From NCBI GenBank assembly GCA_000320545.1, contig ADNK01002541.1, forward strand, positions 1 through 30,000: a stretch of DNA of 30,000 nt. Reading direction: 5' to 3'. The notes under the pieces are model-generated. The model did not search any database. It was not told the DNA's origin and worked only from the letters and a program-made list of their open reading frames with translations. Shown one piece after another: positions 9,539-21,411 of the stretch. Source of the stretch: Bigelowiella natans CCMP2755 (lineage: Eukaryota > Cercozoa > Chlorarachniophyceae). The translations under genes were made by a program, and so were the position numbers. How positions within the stretch are numbered: the first letter of the stretch is position 1; each line of letters opens with the position of its first letter.

Positions 9539-10978
9539 CCTCGGGACAGCCGACGAAGATAACCATATGCATAGCGCAGCTACGATGAAAAGATTTAAGG
9601 TGTTATCAAATAATCGACATAATTCCAGGAAATGGAGATTTGGGTCGGGAAAAGGCCACTGTGGGCCCGGAAAATATTAAAGAGTTGGCGTGTTACCGGT
9701 GAAGAAGTAGGCGCGCAGCATGCCACGTCGCTTATTCATTAGGACACCAGAGGCCAGAATATTTTAGAATATTCGATGTGTGCTGCCTTAACCCCGATGG
9801 TTTTCCTCCTAAGCCGTTCTTTAACTGCAACTCTACGTGCAACACAATATCATTCGACCGTGACTCAGATGCCGGCTCAAAATGAGTAGCTATGTCATGA
9901 ATGTATTAGTTGTGCGATAGCATGTTAAACACAATATAAGGAATCATTCTACTGTCGATGCATTGTTCATAACGTGAGTCGTCGGAAAGGAGAGGGGGGT
10001 GGCGTGGACAGCACCATTGTCGCATAGAATTTTAAGCCTTACTTGCGTCTGCCGACATTTTATGATAAAAAATTAACGATGACTTTGCAACTGCGTCAAT
10101 CTTGTTTGTTGTCGTAAGCATCAGTTGGGGGAGTTAGGAGAGGCGGAAAATATTGAGATAGTCGTATACCCTGCTGTGTTAAGGGCCTTATTTTCGTTGC
10201 CGAGAAGAATTCGTACTGTGTTTCAGACATATCGTCCTTAAAACACAGGTCATACTATCAATACGACAACCTCTCCGTGTCATCAAATCATATTTCAGGC
10301 ACCAATAATTTTCTTAAATTGTACAACATTTTCTATTTGCGACTTCGATTTCAGATAAATAGACTTGGATTAGGCTCGATTTTTTAATGAGCACATTATT
10401 GCTTGAGGTTGCCCATCTATTTTTAGAGTTCGCATAATTTACTTCCAAGAGTAGGAAAACTGTCTGTGGACAAATGCAGGAAGGTCATGACAAATATTTT
10501 AAAATTATATTGTCGTAAAATCAAAACTGCAATCTATCTCCTCGTTTAAATCTCCAAACGTAGTCTGAATATAGTTTGTGCACATGTGATTTCACACAGA
10601 GGAGTTAGTATTCATATAAACGATGAACCTACAAGGGTTTCATCACGAAATATACAGGATGAGTGGAATTCATCTCTAAGATAAATATAATACATTGTCG
10701 CTGTTATTGAATGACATAATTTTCGTTGAGTTCTGGCTAAAAAAATGCAACATTGTGATTGAAGAGTCAGAGGCGAAGCACAAGCCAATTCGGTCTGCCT
10801 CCCTCCTCTGTAGAACGATGTGATGATTGTGATGATGGTGATGATATTGGTGGTAATCGCAGTGATTACAAGGGTTACTAACAACCGTAACTAGGATGCA
10901 TGAAAAATAGATGTTGAAGTACCGCTATTTTGCAGCAGGCGTAACAAATTACATAATTTTGCAGAAGAAGAGAGCAAG
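9539..10978. promoter_or_regulatory. 1.4-kb shared upstream region of two divergent genes
   Basis: The minus-strand repeat-protein gene starts at 9538 and the plus-strand protease at 10979, so their promoters must both lie here. The stretch is not microsatellite-rich and holds no convincing exon, RNA gene or repeat by eye. A short AT-rich, TC-poor background continues throughout. I could not identify a TATA box or other element with confidence. Confidence 0.4.
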
Positions 10979-11885
10979 ATGGCCATTCTCTCATCGCTCA
11001 TTTTATCCCTATCGCTGGCATCTGTTGGTTGGCACCTTAACTCCTTCTGAGAAAAAATTTCGAACTACGAGAAGTGTGTAACCTAACAGGAATCCTTTAT
11101 GATTGTTTATAGCTGGTGTACATACACCAGAAGGGATTTACTCGGGGAAGAAGAGCCTTCGAAATTCTCCAACAGAAATCCTTGCACAGGCTTTCAGAAC
11201 GACTAAAAATGGGGGGCGTTCTATCCCTGTTGTCAAGAGGGAGTCTCTTCGCAAGCAAATGTGGCAAAAAGGCCACGACGTTACGAATAAGACCGGAGCT
11301 TTTAGGTTCTATCTTTTTCATTATGTAATTACTTGTTCTACTACTACTACTACTACTACTACTATTGCTGTTGATGCTACTCCCACTTTGACATTAGACT
11401 CTTCTATCGTTACTCTTGCGTAACATGTCATACCACTACTTTTACAACAATAGGCTCCTAGTCCCAAAGGGGTTTGTACAGGGGGGTGAAAATGGAGTTC
11501 ATAAGACCATTATCAAAGGTACTGAACTGTTAGATCAAGTATGAGAAACATCCGTTTTCGTGTGACATTTTTATTTATGTACCACATAATTTTTATTTAT
11601 TTATCCAAATTATGTCAAGATTACATGGACTGCCAGTATTTCGTCCCAGTATCAATCGGAGATGAAACGTAATCCAATTGTCACATTTTGAGATAGAAAC
11701 GCCTCTCCTTGTAATACAACTTGTTCCTAAAGCCTGATGACGACACCTCCTCTCGTCAGGAACAAAGACTTTCTGGTGATTCCAGACACCGGATCTTCAA
11801 ACCTTTGGGTACAATTAGAAGTAGTAGTACTAGTAGTAACCACCAGGTTAAGGATCATTATTCTGATAATGATGCTCATTACATC

Positions 11886-11934
<49 letters not shown>

Positions 11935-13160
11935 TTCCTCTCCCCCTCCCCCATCTCACCAGTTAACTTTGCTTTAGGTACCTTCAGATGAATGTGAGGA
12001 TAGCGGTTGTACGCAACACACTCAGTACCGTGGTTCTGCACTCTCGAGTTCACCAAAAAATACTGAGTACAAGACAGGCAAAAGCTTCGCTATTCAGTAA
12101 TACATTTTGATAAAGGATTAAGAATAATATGGAAACGTTAATATAGCCTATAGCTAACAACCCTAGTTTCGATCGAGTCATAATATATGTGTATCCTGAT
12201 AGCCTTTCCACGACTCTCATCCATCTTCATCTACCATCCTCTTCATTTTAGATACGGCTCTGGCCAGTGTGCCGGTTCTATTGCTGTTAGTACAGTGGAT
12301 TTTGCAGGATTCTCTGTGGAAAAAACAGCATTTGGATTGGCTGAGCAGGAGCCTGGAACTACGTTCATAAGCGCTGCGTTCGACGGAATCTTGGGAATGG
12401 CATTTAATTCTATCTCTGTCTGGAACCGTGAAGAATTTGCAAAAGATGTGCACTCTAAAACAAGTAAGCATAGTTGATTTCTGAAAGAACGTCATTGTTT
12501 CCAAACGATGACCTGTTGATGCCCCAATAATAACCTGTTTTTCTCATCCTTTTCACTCCCCATCGCTAATAATCATCTTATATATCAGTCTTCGAAGGCA
12601 TTATAGAGAGTGAACAGTTTCCTAAGGATAAGCAGCAGTTTTCCTTCTACCTTGGATCTGAGGGCAAGGATGGTGAGCTAACCCTTGGTGACGTCAACGA
12701 AGATTTGATCGAAGGCACAAAGGACGATATCCATTGGGTTGATCTTTCGAGTGAAACATACTGGAAATTCCACGTCGACAGCATGTCTGTTGATGGCCAC
12801 AAGGCAGAGCATTTGGAGATGATTGCTGACACCGGAACCTCCCTCATTGCTGGGCCAAGCCTCTTTGTAAGCAATCTTAACCAAATTTGTTTTGGTGAAC
12901 CTAATCCTGAAATGGTAGATTGCAAGCTGAAAAGCACTGCTCCTGATGTCACTCTTAATATTCGTGGGAAAGACTTTGTGCTCACAGCACAAGAATACAT
13001 AATGCAATGGGATACCGAGGGAAAACAGTGTATGTCAGCATTCACTCCCATGGACATTGGCAATCAGCAATTATGGATCCTCGGTGATGTTTTCCTACGG
13101 AAATATCACACCACTTTCCACTTTGGAAATAAGCAGCTTGGTTTCGTCAAAGCAATCTAA
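10979..13160 (+). CDS. Secreted or lysosomal aspartic protease, cathepsin D/pepsin family (A1)
   Basis: Exons 10979-11027, 11113-11305, 11454-11518, 11620-11668, 11760-11808, 11978-12096, 12252-12463 and 12589-13160 join to 1308 bases, or 435 residues, with all phases consistent. A hydrophobic signal peptide (MAILSSLILSLSLASVAG) leads into a basic propeptide with IPVVKRESLRKQM. The mature enzyme starts near residue 103 (DYMDCQYFVPVSIGDE). The first catalytic Asp is D128 in DTGSSNLW, the flap Tyr is Y176 in YGSGQCAGS, and the second catalytic Asp is D326 in DTGTSL. The C-terminal WILGDVFLRKYHTTF is the usual hydrophobic end. Length and spacing are typical of cathepsin D and vacuolar proteases, which cut proteins at acidic pH. 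No GPI signal or membrane anchor is seen. It shares its upstream region with the divergent repeat-protein gene. Intron 5 contains a long (TC)n. The family assignment is secure; whether it is vacuolar or secreted is inferred. Confidence 0.95.
11341..11365. repeat. Short (ACT)n repeat in protease intron 2
   Basis: About eight ACT units lie in the intron between exons 11113-11305 and 11454-11518. Confidence 0.85.
11892..11931. repeat. (TC)n tract in protease intron 5
   Basis: About twenty TC units lie some 45 bases before the acceptor at 11977. The tract extends the polypyrimidine region of this intron. Confidence 0.92.
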
Positions 13161-13571
13161 GACTAAGCAACAAGGGGCCTTCGCAAAGTACAAAAGGACA
13201 ACCTGTGTAGTGTGTGGAGTTTTGAGCGTTACATTTTATCTTCAATGCTCCAATAGAGTTACTTGAGCAGAAATTTGACCAAGCATGACATTGCTGTTAA
13301 TATTTACAGTGTCACCCAGCCCAGGAAATTTTCAGTGATGTCTAGATGTGCGCATCATTCATCATGTAGGGAATTTGTCGCAATTAAGCTGTCAGTTCAT
13401 GTTGCTAAATGTGCAAATTTCTTTCGGAATTTGCGCAAGTAAGCGTGTCATCCGGCATGTCTAGATGTGCTAGTGCACGGGCACATTCAGCTCATCAGAA
13501 CAACCTGCACATCTCATTTTCTGTGCGCATCCAAGCACAAAAGTCTAGAAGTGGTTTCATGACGAGATTGA
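13161..13571. other. 3' flank of the protease gene with two copies of a 14-base motif
   Basis: No gene is seen. The 14-mer ATGTCTAGATGTGC occurs at 13338-13351 and 13457-13470, and again in a distant CTAG island at 28917-28930. An imperfect hairpin (GCAAATTTC and GAATTTGC arms) lies at about 13410-13434. The transcript presumably ends in the first part of this stretch. Confidence 0.6.
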
Positions 13572-14260
13572 CTAGGCTAGTAGACACAGCTAGCTCGCGA
13601 AAACAGTTTTAGCTCGCTAGCTCATTGGAGCTAGATGGGACTGCTTGCATGCTAGCATGCTGGGCTAGCTAGCTAGCTCTAGAACTAGTAGGGGCTGTAG
13701 TTGCATCAGTTTGCGACCACAGGGGCGCATCTCTAGATCTGAATGATCGCATGAAGCATCTCTGCTCCAGTGCTAGCTGCAGTCAGTCTGCTCTGGTCTA
13801 GCGTTGTGGCGTCACCAGGCTGCTAGACCATCGCTAGATCGCATCAATTGACACTGCTGCGGCTCTGGACTCTCATGGAACACTCTAGCTAGCTAGTAGC
13901 ACTGCTAGACTGCTAGACTGCTAGCTAGCTGGACTGGAACTTGCTTGCTAGCTTGCGCAAACCTCTGCTAGACCAGTGGACCCACCACCAGAACCAGCCT
14001 AGCTAGCCAGTTCCAGAGTTCTAGAGTTGGCTAGCAATCTCCAGAGCTAGACAGCAAACAGAGCAAGCTAGCAAGAACAAGCGCGCATCGCACCACCAGA
14101 CTAGCTAGCTAGCTCTGCAGAGAGCTCTGGTGCTCATCATCTGGACTGGTGAATCACAAACTGCTAGATTGCTGGATTGTGTGCAGTCCTTCTGGACTTG
14201 TTGTCCAGGCCCAGAATTTTTGCCACGTCCAGCTAGCCAGCATGCTAGACGTGCATGTCC
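13572..14260. repeat. CTAG island A
   Basis: The tetranucleotide CTAG occurs 37 times in under 700 bases by direct count, against two or three expected by chance. It is often in GCTAGCTAGC runs or as TGCTAGAC. The 12-base palindrome CATGCTAGCATG lies at 13648-13659 and ACTGCTAGACTG at 13901-13912. No coding sequence is supported here. Confidence 0.85.
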
Positions 14261-15466
14261 GAAAGTTCATTCATTAGGATTCCTGGATCTGTTCATGCGT
14301 GCGTTTAGCTCCACTAGTCTGCTGCTCTGGCCAGTCATAATCAAAAAGCTCTGGGAGTGCACAAACGAAGCAACGACAGTGGAATGCTGGAATGCATGGC
14401 ACAGATGGTGCAGCTGGAAGGATCATCGGAAGTGCCATCTCATTAAATCCCGAATTCTGGAATTTGCTCTCTCTGTGCTGGCTTGTGGTGCTCTGTGAAA
14501 CAGTGAGAACACCGCCCAATGAAAGTGAAGGGTTTGTTTTGCATCCGCCGGCCACATCATTCAATGTTCCATGGAACAATGAAACATTGAAACATTGAAA
14601 CATCAAAATGTTGATGACGATTTCATATTCTATGATAGACTTAGTAATTACATCATTTCTGCACGATGCACAGACAACACATGACACTTGGCTGCCGACA
14701 TGCTTTCCAACTGAATGGAATGGAGGATGGTGGACTGAGCGGAGCGAGCAAGAAAACCTCAGGCAGAAATTGTTTGAATTTTACATCATAAGTCATGTCG
14801 CATTAGGGTCTGGTAGGGGATATTTCCTGGAAAAATGATCACCTCAAAATTACATGCGAATAGTAAGTAACGACATACTTACTTGATGTCTTTTCAATGA
14901 AATGCTCTCATTGCAAACGCCGAGAAAGACTTCCAACGCGAAAACCGAAAGGCCTTGGCAGACTGGCAACCGCGTTTTAAGGTTGCCCGGGAAAATGAAA
15001 TGAGGGGTGGGGGAGGGGATTAGAAGTAAATCAATTTAGAGAATTTCAATTTGGTTGTCCATACCAACTTGAACTGGGATTAATATTAGCAAAGTAGTTG
15101 ATGAAGTAATCCATCGGAGACATGTTGGCGGTTTTCCGCATAAGATTCAACACTCTCTTGCTCTCCTCCCTTCCTCCATCGCTCCCTCTACCCTTTTATC
15201 ATCACAATAAAATTTGGCCGTGCATAACATCAAAGACTATAAACACAGATGGATGCGATCTTCCTCATAACCATCACTGACTTGACTCCTTATATTTTTG
15301 TGATTCGGAAGGGCCCGACCGTTGACCGTTGGACACGAGGATCACTTCAGTCGCCGTTGTTGTCGTTTCATCCTCGAATATCCTCAACAATAGAGTGCTT
15401 TGCACACTTTTGGACCAAACTCCCTCCTTGCTCAGTGACTACTATTACTACTAGCTACTTCTAAGC
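14261..15466. promoter_or_regulatory. Upstream region of IFT52
   Basis: No gene is supported. A short GAAACATT tandem repeat lies at about 14579-14602. An inverted pair, GGCAACC at 14965-14971 and GGTTGCC at 14981-14987, lies about 480 bases before the IFT52 start. These heptamers resemble half-sites of the RFX X-box known from cilia genes of animals, but their orientation is outward. Promoter function is not shown by the sequence. Confidence 0.35.
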
Positions 15467-17798
15467 ATGTTTGGAAGCGGTATCAGTGGCATGGGACTGG
15501 TGGGCAAGGGGCTGAATGGCGGAGGATCAGGAGGAGTGCGTAGATCCGGAGGAAACGAGGCTACTAAAGGTGACTGTAGTATGCAACATAAGAATATACC
15601 CCAAAGAGAATTGACCGTGGTGAAAACATAGCCAATAATCACCACAAATCAACTCCCAACAGGCCCCGATGTCAAGTCGCGGTCAGACTCCAACATAATC
15701 TTATTTGACTGCTCCAAGAACGAAGCTTTTACACCAAACGATGTAAGTGAGAGGGATGAAATAAAAAGAGACTAATACGGACAGGGAAACCGCTCATAGT
15801 AGATTCGTTGACATGCACCGAACACTCAGGGCTTGAAAACATTTCACCGCAAGCTACGAAAACAGTACCAAGTCAAGATAAATAAGGACGATCTCGCAGA
15901 GGTATTCGTAGTTGTTCGCTCACAGACAGATATAAGGATTTTGCGTTTTAATAGCAAATTAACGGGCACAACGCACATCATTACTTCTTGCCCTACTCCA
16001 TAGTCATCCTCGAAACTAACGATAAGCAATAAACAAAAGGACACATTGGCGGGTGCACGGGCAATCATTATGGCAGCTCCAACAGCCAAGTTTGAGGCAT
16101 CTGAGATCAAGGCACTAAAAAGCTTTCTCAGCGAGGGTGGCAGCATGCTCATTCTGGCTCAGGAAGGTGGTCAAAATACGACGCTGCTTCTTACTGCTGC
16201 CAGGCTCCATCAACTTTTGCCACTACTTACTCACTTCCAACTAGCGGTTGTGACGATGACGATATTGTCGTTTCTTATTTTCACAAATCAGGAGGGGAGA
16301 CTACTCCAAATCAGTACATATCAAAGTTGACGAGCGAGTATGGCATCAACGTGAATAACGACGCCGTTGTTCGCACAGCGTACAGAAAGGACTACTTTCA
16401 TCCTAAGGAGGTGTACATTAGAAAGGCTTCTCTCACATCAGAACTAGGTATGTTTTCCGTTCGTTATTGTTATTACTACTACCACTGCTGCTATCAATTG
16501 GTAGTAATATGACTGACTAGCTTCCATGCACTTCTTTCGATCTCAAATCATCCATCCTTTTTGTAACCTGCCCTCCCCTTCTTCCTTGCAGACATGTACG
16601 CTGGCAAAGCAAGTGGAAGTGGTAGCGGGGGCAATGATTTCGCGTCGAACGAGGACAACGACGACGAGGAAGATGACCAGGACATAGACTCATCGTCAAC
16701 AGGGGGCGGAACGGGGGGGAAACTTGACCTCATTTATCCTTTTGGCTGCACTCTCAATGTAGACAAGCCAGCTATGCCGCTCGTGACCTCTGGGAAGATG
16801 TCTTTCCCAGCAAACCGTGCCTTAGTAGCGGCAAGCAAAATGAACAACAAGGGCGATGGGGGACTCATGCTAGTCGTGGGCTCCGCGCGCGTGTTCCACG
16901 ATAAATTCTTGCACAAAGAAGACAACAGCGCGTTCGTTGAAGGCTGTGTCAAGATGCTGATGGCGAAGGAGGATGCGAAGATCGGTACCGTGGATAACGA
17001 CCGACCTGAGTATAAAGATGCTGTGCAGGTGCCAGATATGGAGGCTTTGGCAGAGAGACTACGGTGCTGCTTGCAGGAACCGGAGGAAATGCCCTCCGAT
17101 TTCTCCAGGATGTTTGATTTGAAGATGTTCTCGTACCATACCGATTTGGTACCGGAGAGTGTGAAACTCTACGAGCGACTTAACGTGAAGCATGAGCCGC
17201 TCTCACTCATCCCTCCCCAGTTTGAAGTGCCATTGCCTCCTTTGCAGCCAGCAGTCTTCCTTCCTTGTAAAAACACCAACCACAACAATAACAACAGATG
17301 ATGCAACTAAATACCTCCTTTGTTCTACCCCTCCCCCCCCTTCCCGTTATTTATCTCTCTGACAAGCACATAATGTCTGAAGAACCAGCACCCTCTCGTA
17401 CACATATATAGATACATGACGAACATGATCGTGATAGTTGTGTGGCTTTCATCGAATCAGAATCAACTTTCTGACATGGTATTGATATTACTACTATTTC
17501 TCCTGGTGGTGGCATCCTCTTGATGATGAGTAGGCATGCGAGATCTGCCTCCCCCCGCACTGGACTTGTTTGATTTGGACCAGCAATTCTCCGGGGAGAC
17601 TGTGCAGCTCGCCCAGCTCACTAATAAGTGCAGTGAGAGAGATCTTGACTACTACGTCGTTAATGCTGGGAGAATCTTGGATGTTACCTCCAAAATAGAC
17701 GTCAACAATGGTAGTGAAATGGCTGGGGAAAGAAAGGAAATTACTGCAAAGCAAATTCTGGTAAATGGTGACCCTAAATGGTGTCCTCCCCCCCCCCC

Positions 17799-17839
<41 letters not shown>

Positions 17840-17969
17840 CGTTTCTCCCCTTTCGGTGAACGGGTTGCATTGCTTCTCTTTCCGTGTATACTAAAGAGCG
17901 GCAGCCATGTGGGATTTTCCATATTACATGTGTTGATCAATATATACGGTCTCATGGGCCTGTTGTCAG

Positions 17970-18001
<32 letters not shown>

Positions 18002-18476
18002 GTACTACATGAACTCAGATTACTTAACCAAAAATATAACAGGAACACATTTTCAAAGAGCTTGTCAACTACAAAAAGATGGATTCCGATGGGGGACCAT
18101 CAGGACGAGACTCCACTTCCAAGGTAATGGTAATTGGCCCACCAGAAAGTAGGCGTATAACGTGATACGTACGTTTTGCACTTTCACTTGATTGTTGTCA
18201 CTCATTTGATGGGCGGATCTGTTCCATCTCTTCTCAGAATACAAATCCTTTGCTGGCGAATTCTCCAAAATCAGCAGAGTCCAAAGAGGTTGGTGTTTGT
18301 CGTTTGCTGTTTCTTTGATGAACATTGATGTCTTATTGCCCATGGTGGTAATGTTTTTGTTTGATGCTATTGCTTTGTCGTTGCTATTATATTCATCCTT
18401 TCAGATGATGAGATCATCCCGACAGAGCTCTGCAGGCCACTCAAGGCCAATTCCGGGGGCCAGTTTCAACAGCTAG
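15467..18476 (+). CDS. IFT52: Intraflagellar transport protein 52 (IFT-B core subunit)
   Basis: Exons 15467-15569, 15663-15742, 15830-15901, 16040-16166, 16292-16447, 16592-17266, 17534-17760, 18043-18123, 18238-18288 and 18405-18476 join in phase to 1644 bases, or 547 residues. After a Gly-rich start of about 45 residues comes the GIFT/GldG-like domain (IILFDCSKNEAFTPND, LKSFLSEGGSMLIL, YGINVNNDAVVRTAYRKDYF). A Gly/Ser and Asp/Glu-rich linker follows at about 181-224, and then LDLIYPFGCTLNV. The hallmark C-terminal block from about residue 405 reads DLPPPALDLFDLDQQ and LAQLTNKCSERDLDYYV. In the IFT-B complex IFT52 scaffolds IFT46, IFT70 and IFT88 for transport along the axoneme. The protein is about 100 residues longer than typical animal and green-algal versions because of the N-terminus, the linker and a Ser/Pro-rich tail. 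The ATG at 15467 is the only start that leads into exon 2 in phase. Confidence 0.96.
17787..17836. repeat. Poly-C joined to (CT)n in IFT52 intron 7
   Basis: About 22 C followed by about 14 CT units lie in the intron after exon 17534-17760. A CAG run at about 17978-18001 lies in the same intron, 42 bases before the true acceptor at 18042. Confidence 0.92.
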
Positions 18477-18703
18477 GCGCATTGTAACTTGGCTAAACCA
18501 AAGGAACTGTAAACAACATGTTGGTTTAGGTGCTTTCTTTGGTTCAAATCAATCACAAAATTATATTCATTAATTCTCAAATGTGTCCACTTGAGCACAT
18601 CCGTGCCACTAAAATGAGCCATGTGCGCAGATGACCGTGACAAGGTGAACTGATTTGGCAATGCATGATCTAGTGATGGCAATTTTTGATTTGCGCAGCG
18701 GTC
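18477..18703. other. 3' flank of IFT52
   Basis: No gene is seen. This stretch separates the IFT52 stop codon from CTAG island B and probably holds the 3' UTR and polyadenylation site. Confidence 0.5.
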
Positions 18704-19330
18704 CTAGCTAGCGTCGCTGCTGCATTTGGGCAGATTGTTCTAGAGATGGTGATGGCTCATCGAATTTGATGTGCACAATTGCCATTGCTAGCTAGCTAGT
18801 CGCGTTGATCGCATCGCATCGCCATCTAATCTCTAGATCTCTAGATCTTACTAGCTTGGTGCGTCATTGTCTGCACTCACTTCTCGATCAGTCCGCAAAG
18901 TCCAGAAACCAGCACACTGCTAGCACCATAGCAGCGCTAGCAGCAGTCCACAGTCTAACTAGCTAGCAGCGCGGATCGCGAACCTCAGGCACTGCTAGAC
19001 TGGGGCAGCACACACAGATTGGAGCATGAACGTCTTCTGTTCTTGCGAGCAGATCTGGAGATCTTTGCGATCTCTAGCTGGTTTGGATGCCATGCTAGCA
19101 TGCTAGCATGACATCTGAACATCTAGACGCATGCTCTCTAGTGCTGCGCTTTAGCGCTAGCTAGTAGCCATTGCGCTCGCTGCCATCTAGCCATGGTCAT
19201 GGATCGAATCCAATGTTGTGGTTTGCTCTGCTAGTCTGTGCCAGTGTGTGACGTGGTCTGAACAGCCAGTGGTGTCCAGCACCGCGTTCATTGCTGTGGG
19301 TTGGACTAGTAGAGCCTAGCCGAATGAAGA
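18704..19330. repeat. CTAG island B
   Basis: CTAG is strongly over-represented, with GCTAGC, TCTAGA and AGATCT palindromes. The palindrome CATGCTAGCATG occurs twice, overlapping, at 19091-19102 and 19099-19110. ACTGCTAGACTG, shared with islands A and C, lies at 18991-19002. There is no credible coding frame. Confidence 0.82.
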
Positions 19331-20305
19331 GATAGATTCGGGTGGAATTGCAGTTGAATGAATGGATGAAGGAATGAATGAAGTGTTTTCAGTTCATTGA
19401 ATCGAAAGGGCAATCAGTTCAATGAGAACAATGATGAAAAACCACACTTCAAAAGTGTGACAAGACACTTGCAATGTGCGAAATGCAGCTCCTCGAACTG
19501 GCTTCAGTGAGGACTGACCAGCAAGCTAACGGGGTTCAGACATGCCAACTCTGGAACTCATGATCCCGTCATCCATGCCTTGTTGGTGGGGTTCAGACAT
19601 GCCAACTCTGGAACTCATGATCCCGTCATCCATGCCTGCTAGTTGGTTGAAAAGTTGTTGAATGAGGATCATCGACTTGCTTGTCGACTGCACTAACAAA
19701 TGATGTCGCAGGCTTCAATTCCCCTCATTTCGCCTTGTTCCGAGAGAAGAGCTCGTTCGTTCACAAAGTAGGAACTCGCAAAGAACTAATTCAAAACGCG
19801 TGGAAGGAGGATTTTAATTTGCAAAGAAATGTTCGCAAATGAGCGCATAAAATGGCATGAAAAGGGTTGTCGCGCATGACAAACGCAGTGCTGCACAGGA
19901 ACGATCCGTGTGTCGACCATGCCTCGAATACTCACATCTGTGTATTTTTACATCCAACAGCGTGTCAGCGCACCCTACTCTCCTTTTGTGATACCAATCA
20001 GCATTTGAACGAATACCCACGCATATACAATCAAATGACTACTCTTTGTAGATCATTAGAGCATAGATGGCTGTGGGATGTGCTTTGTAGTAATGTATGC
20101 TTCGTAAGCCTTCGTTGTGCAGCAATAACGTAGCAGATAGCATTCGCTATTTTTAATTCATTCAGAATTTTGTAATTTTGTTTCAAATTTATTATTAACC
20201 AAGGTTGACATCGCTCGAAAGGATACTACTCAAGCAGACCAATTATATATCTGATTAAATTTCGTTCTCTTAAGATTTGAAACCCTAAAAGATTTTCTGA
20301 ACAAA
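19331..20305. promoter_or_regulatory. Upstream region of the membrane-protein gene
   Basis: GAATG-rich degenerate repeats at about 19350-19385 are followed by an exact tandem duplication at 19531-19637 (listed separately). The remainder becomes AT-rich toward the start codon at 20306. I see no gene in it. Confidence 0.4.
19531..19637. repeat. 57-base tandem duplication
   Basis: The segments 19531-19580 and 19588-19637 are identical over 50 bases, beginning GGGGTTCAGACATGCCAACT, and are separated by a 7-base spacer. Perfect identity implies a recent duplication. Confidence 0.95.
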
Positions 20306-21284
20306 ATGTTAACTCCGAAAATCCTGCAGCGGTTCTCAATGCTCCTTACGGCGATGATTTTTCAATTACAAAGTTGCAACGCTCAAACAGATACCATTCA
20401 ATTTTATGTTGTTGCGACGCCACCGTATACGATTGGAGGACACACGGACGATGCACTGTGCCTACTCTATGGGGATTCAGATCTGAACATTTTCATCACA
20501 GGCTCTAGTCTGCAGTACAAAGATGGGGTCTCATTTAATTTCGCCCAGGGTTCAGTACCTTCAACAATCCATTTGACAGTCATACCTGTACCCGCTACTT
20601 TTACTTGTACTGCAATTCCCGATGTTTACACAACTGGTCTGGGAGTTCCACAAGATGTACTCAACATCCCACTAGGTAATCTTTATCATGCTGCTGCTAA
20701 TTCAATCTGAAATTTAATTTTTACAGCAATCCAAACACTGTCCAACGATGCTATTCTTTCGGATCACATCTTCGTGCTCCATCAACAAACGGGTCTAATT
20801 GTGCCCAGTGCCTAGTGGTGTTGGTTTGTGTAAAACCTATAAATTAAAATTAAATAACATTACTTACGTATTTAGACATCATAATTGCTTCAGATTATAG
20901 AAGTATCATTTCGTCTAAATAATCATGCAGTACAATCAACCACAAAAAGCTGAAATATTGCTGAGAATAGCAAAGATGTGACACAAATATACCACCAGCT
21001 GGATCTTTCGATATTCAGCACATGGAGGCATTTCCTGACGCTGTGACAGGTATTATTTACTTTGCACTTGCAACGATACGTTTTTCAATGAGAATAAAAA
21101 TCTTTTCTGGAAAATGATGCATATAGCCGGGCTTCCGGAGACGGCAATGACTGTGGCATTTCAAACTTTCCCAAGCTTTAATTTTGTCGCTTGCTCTTTC
21201 GGGTGATTACTATAGACATTGCATATACATCATCTATATATGCTTACTGAAAATCTACTCCGTTTGTCAAACATAACAAAAACT

Positions 21285-21324
<40 letters not shown>

Positions 21325-21379
21325 CACAGGCACACAGGCACAGGCACAGGCGCACAAGCAAACATATTGTTGAAACATA

Positions 21380-21411
<32 letters not shown>

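Noticed and set aside
12647-13063. Long minus-strand frame opposite the last protease exon
   Set aside because: It is the antisense shadow of strongly supported protease coding sequence.
13572-14260. Island A as a CRISPR-like or regularly spaced array
   Set aside because: CTAG words are irregularly spaced, there are no constant repeat and spacer lengths, and the genome is eukaryotic.
14130-14687. Frames of 122 codons (plus) and 137 codons (minus) at the edge of island A
   Set aside because: They overlap each other on opposite strands, have no recognisable domain, and start within CTAG-rich repeat.
17494-18127. Frames around the poly-C/(CT)n tract, including poly-Pro and poly-Ala
   Set aside because: They are microsatellite-driven and lie across an IFT52 intron and its antisense.
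18541-18551. GGTTCAAATC resembling a tRNA T-loop
   Set aside because: No matching acceptor stem, D arm or anticodon arm can be placed around it.
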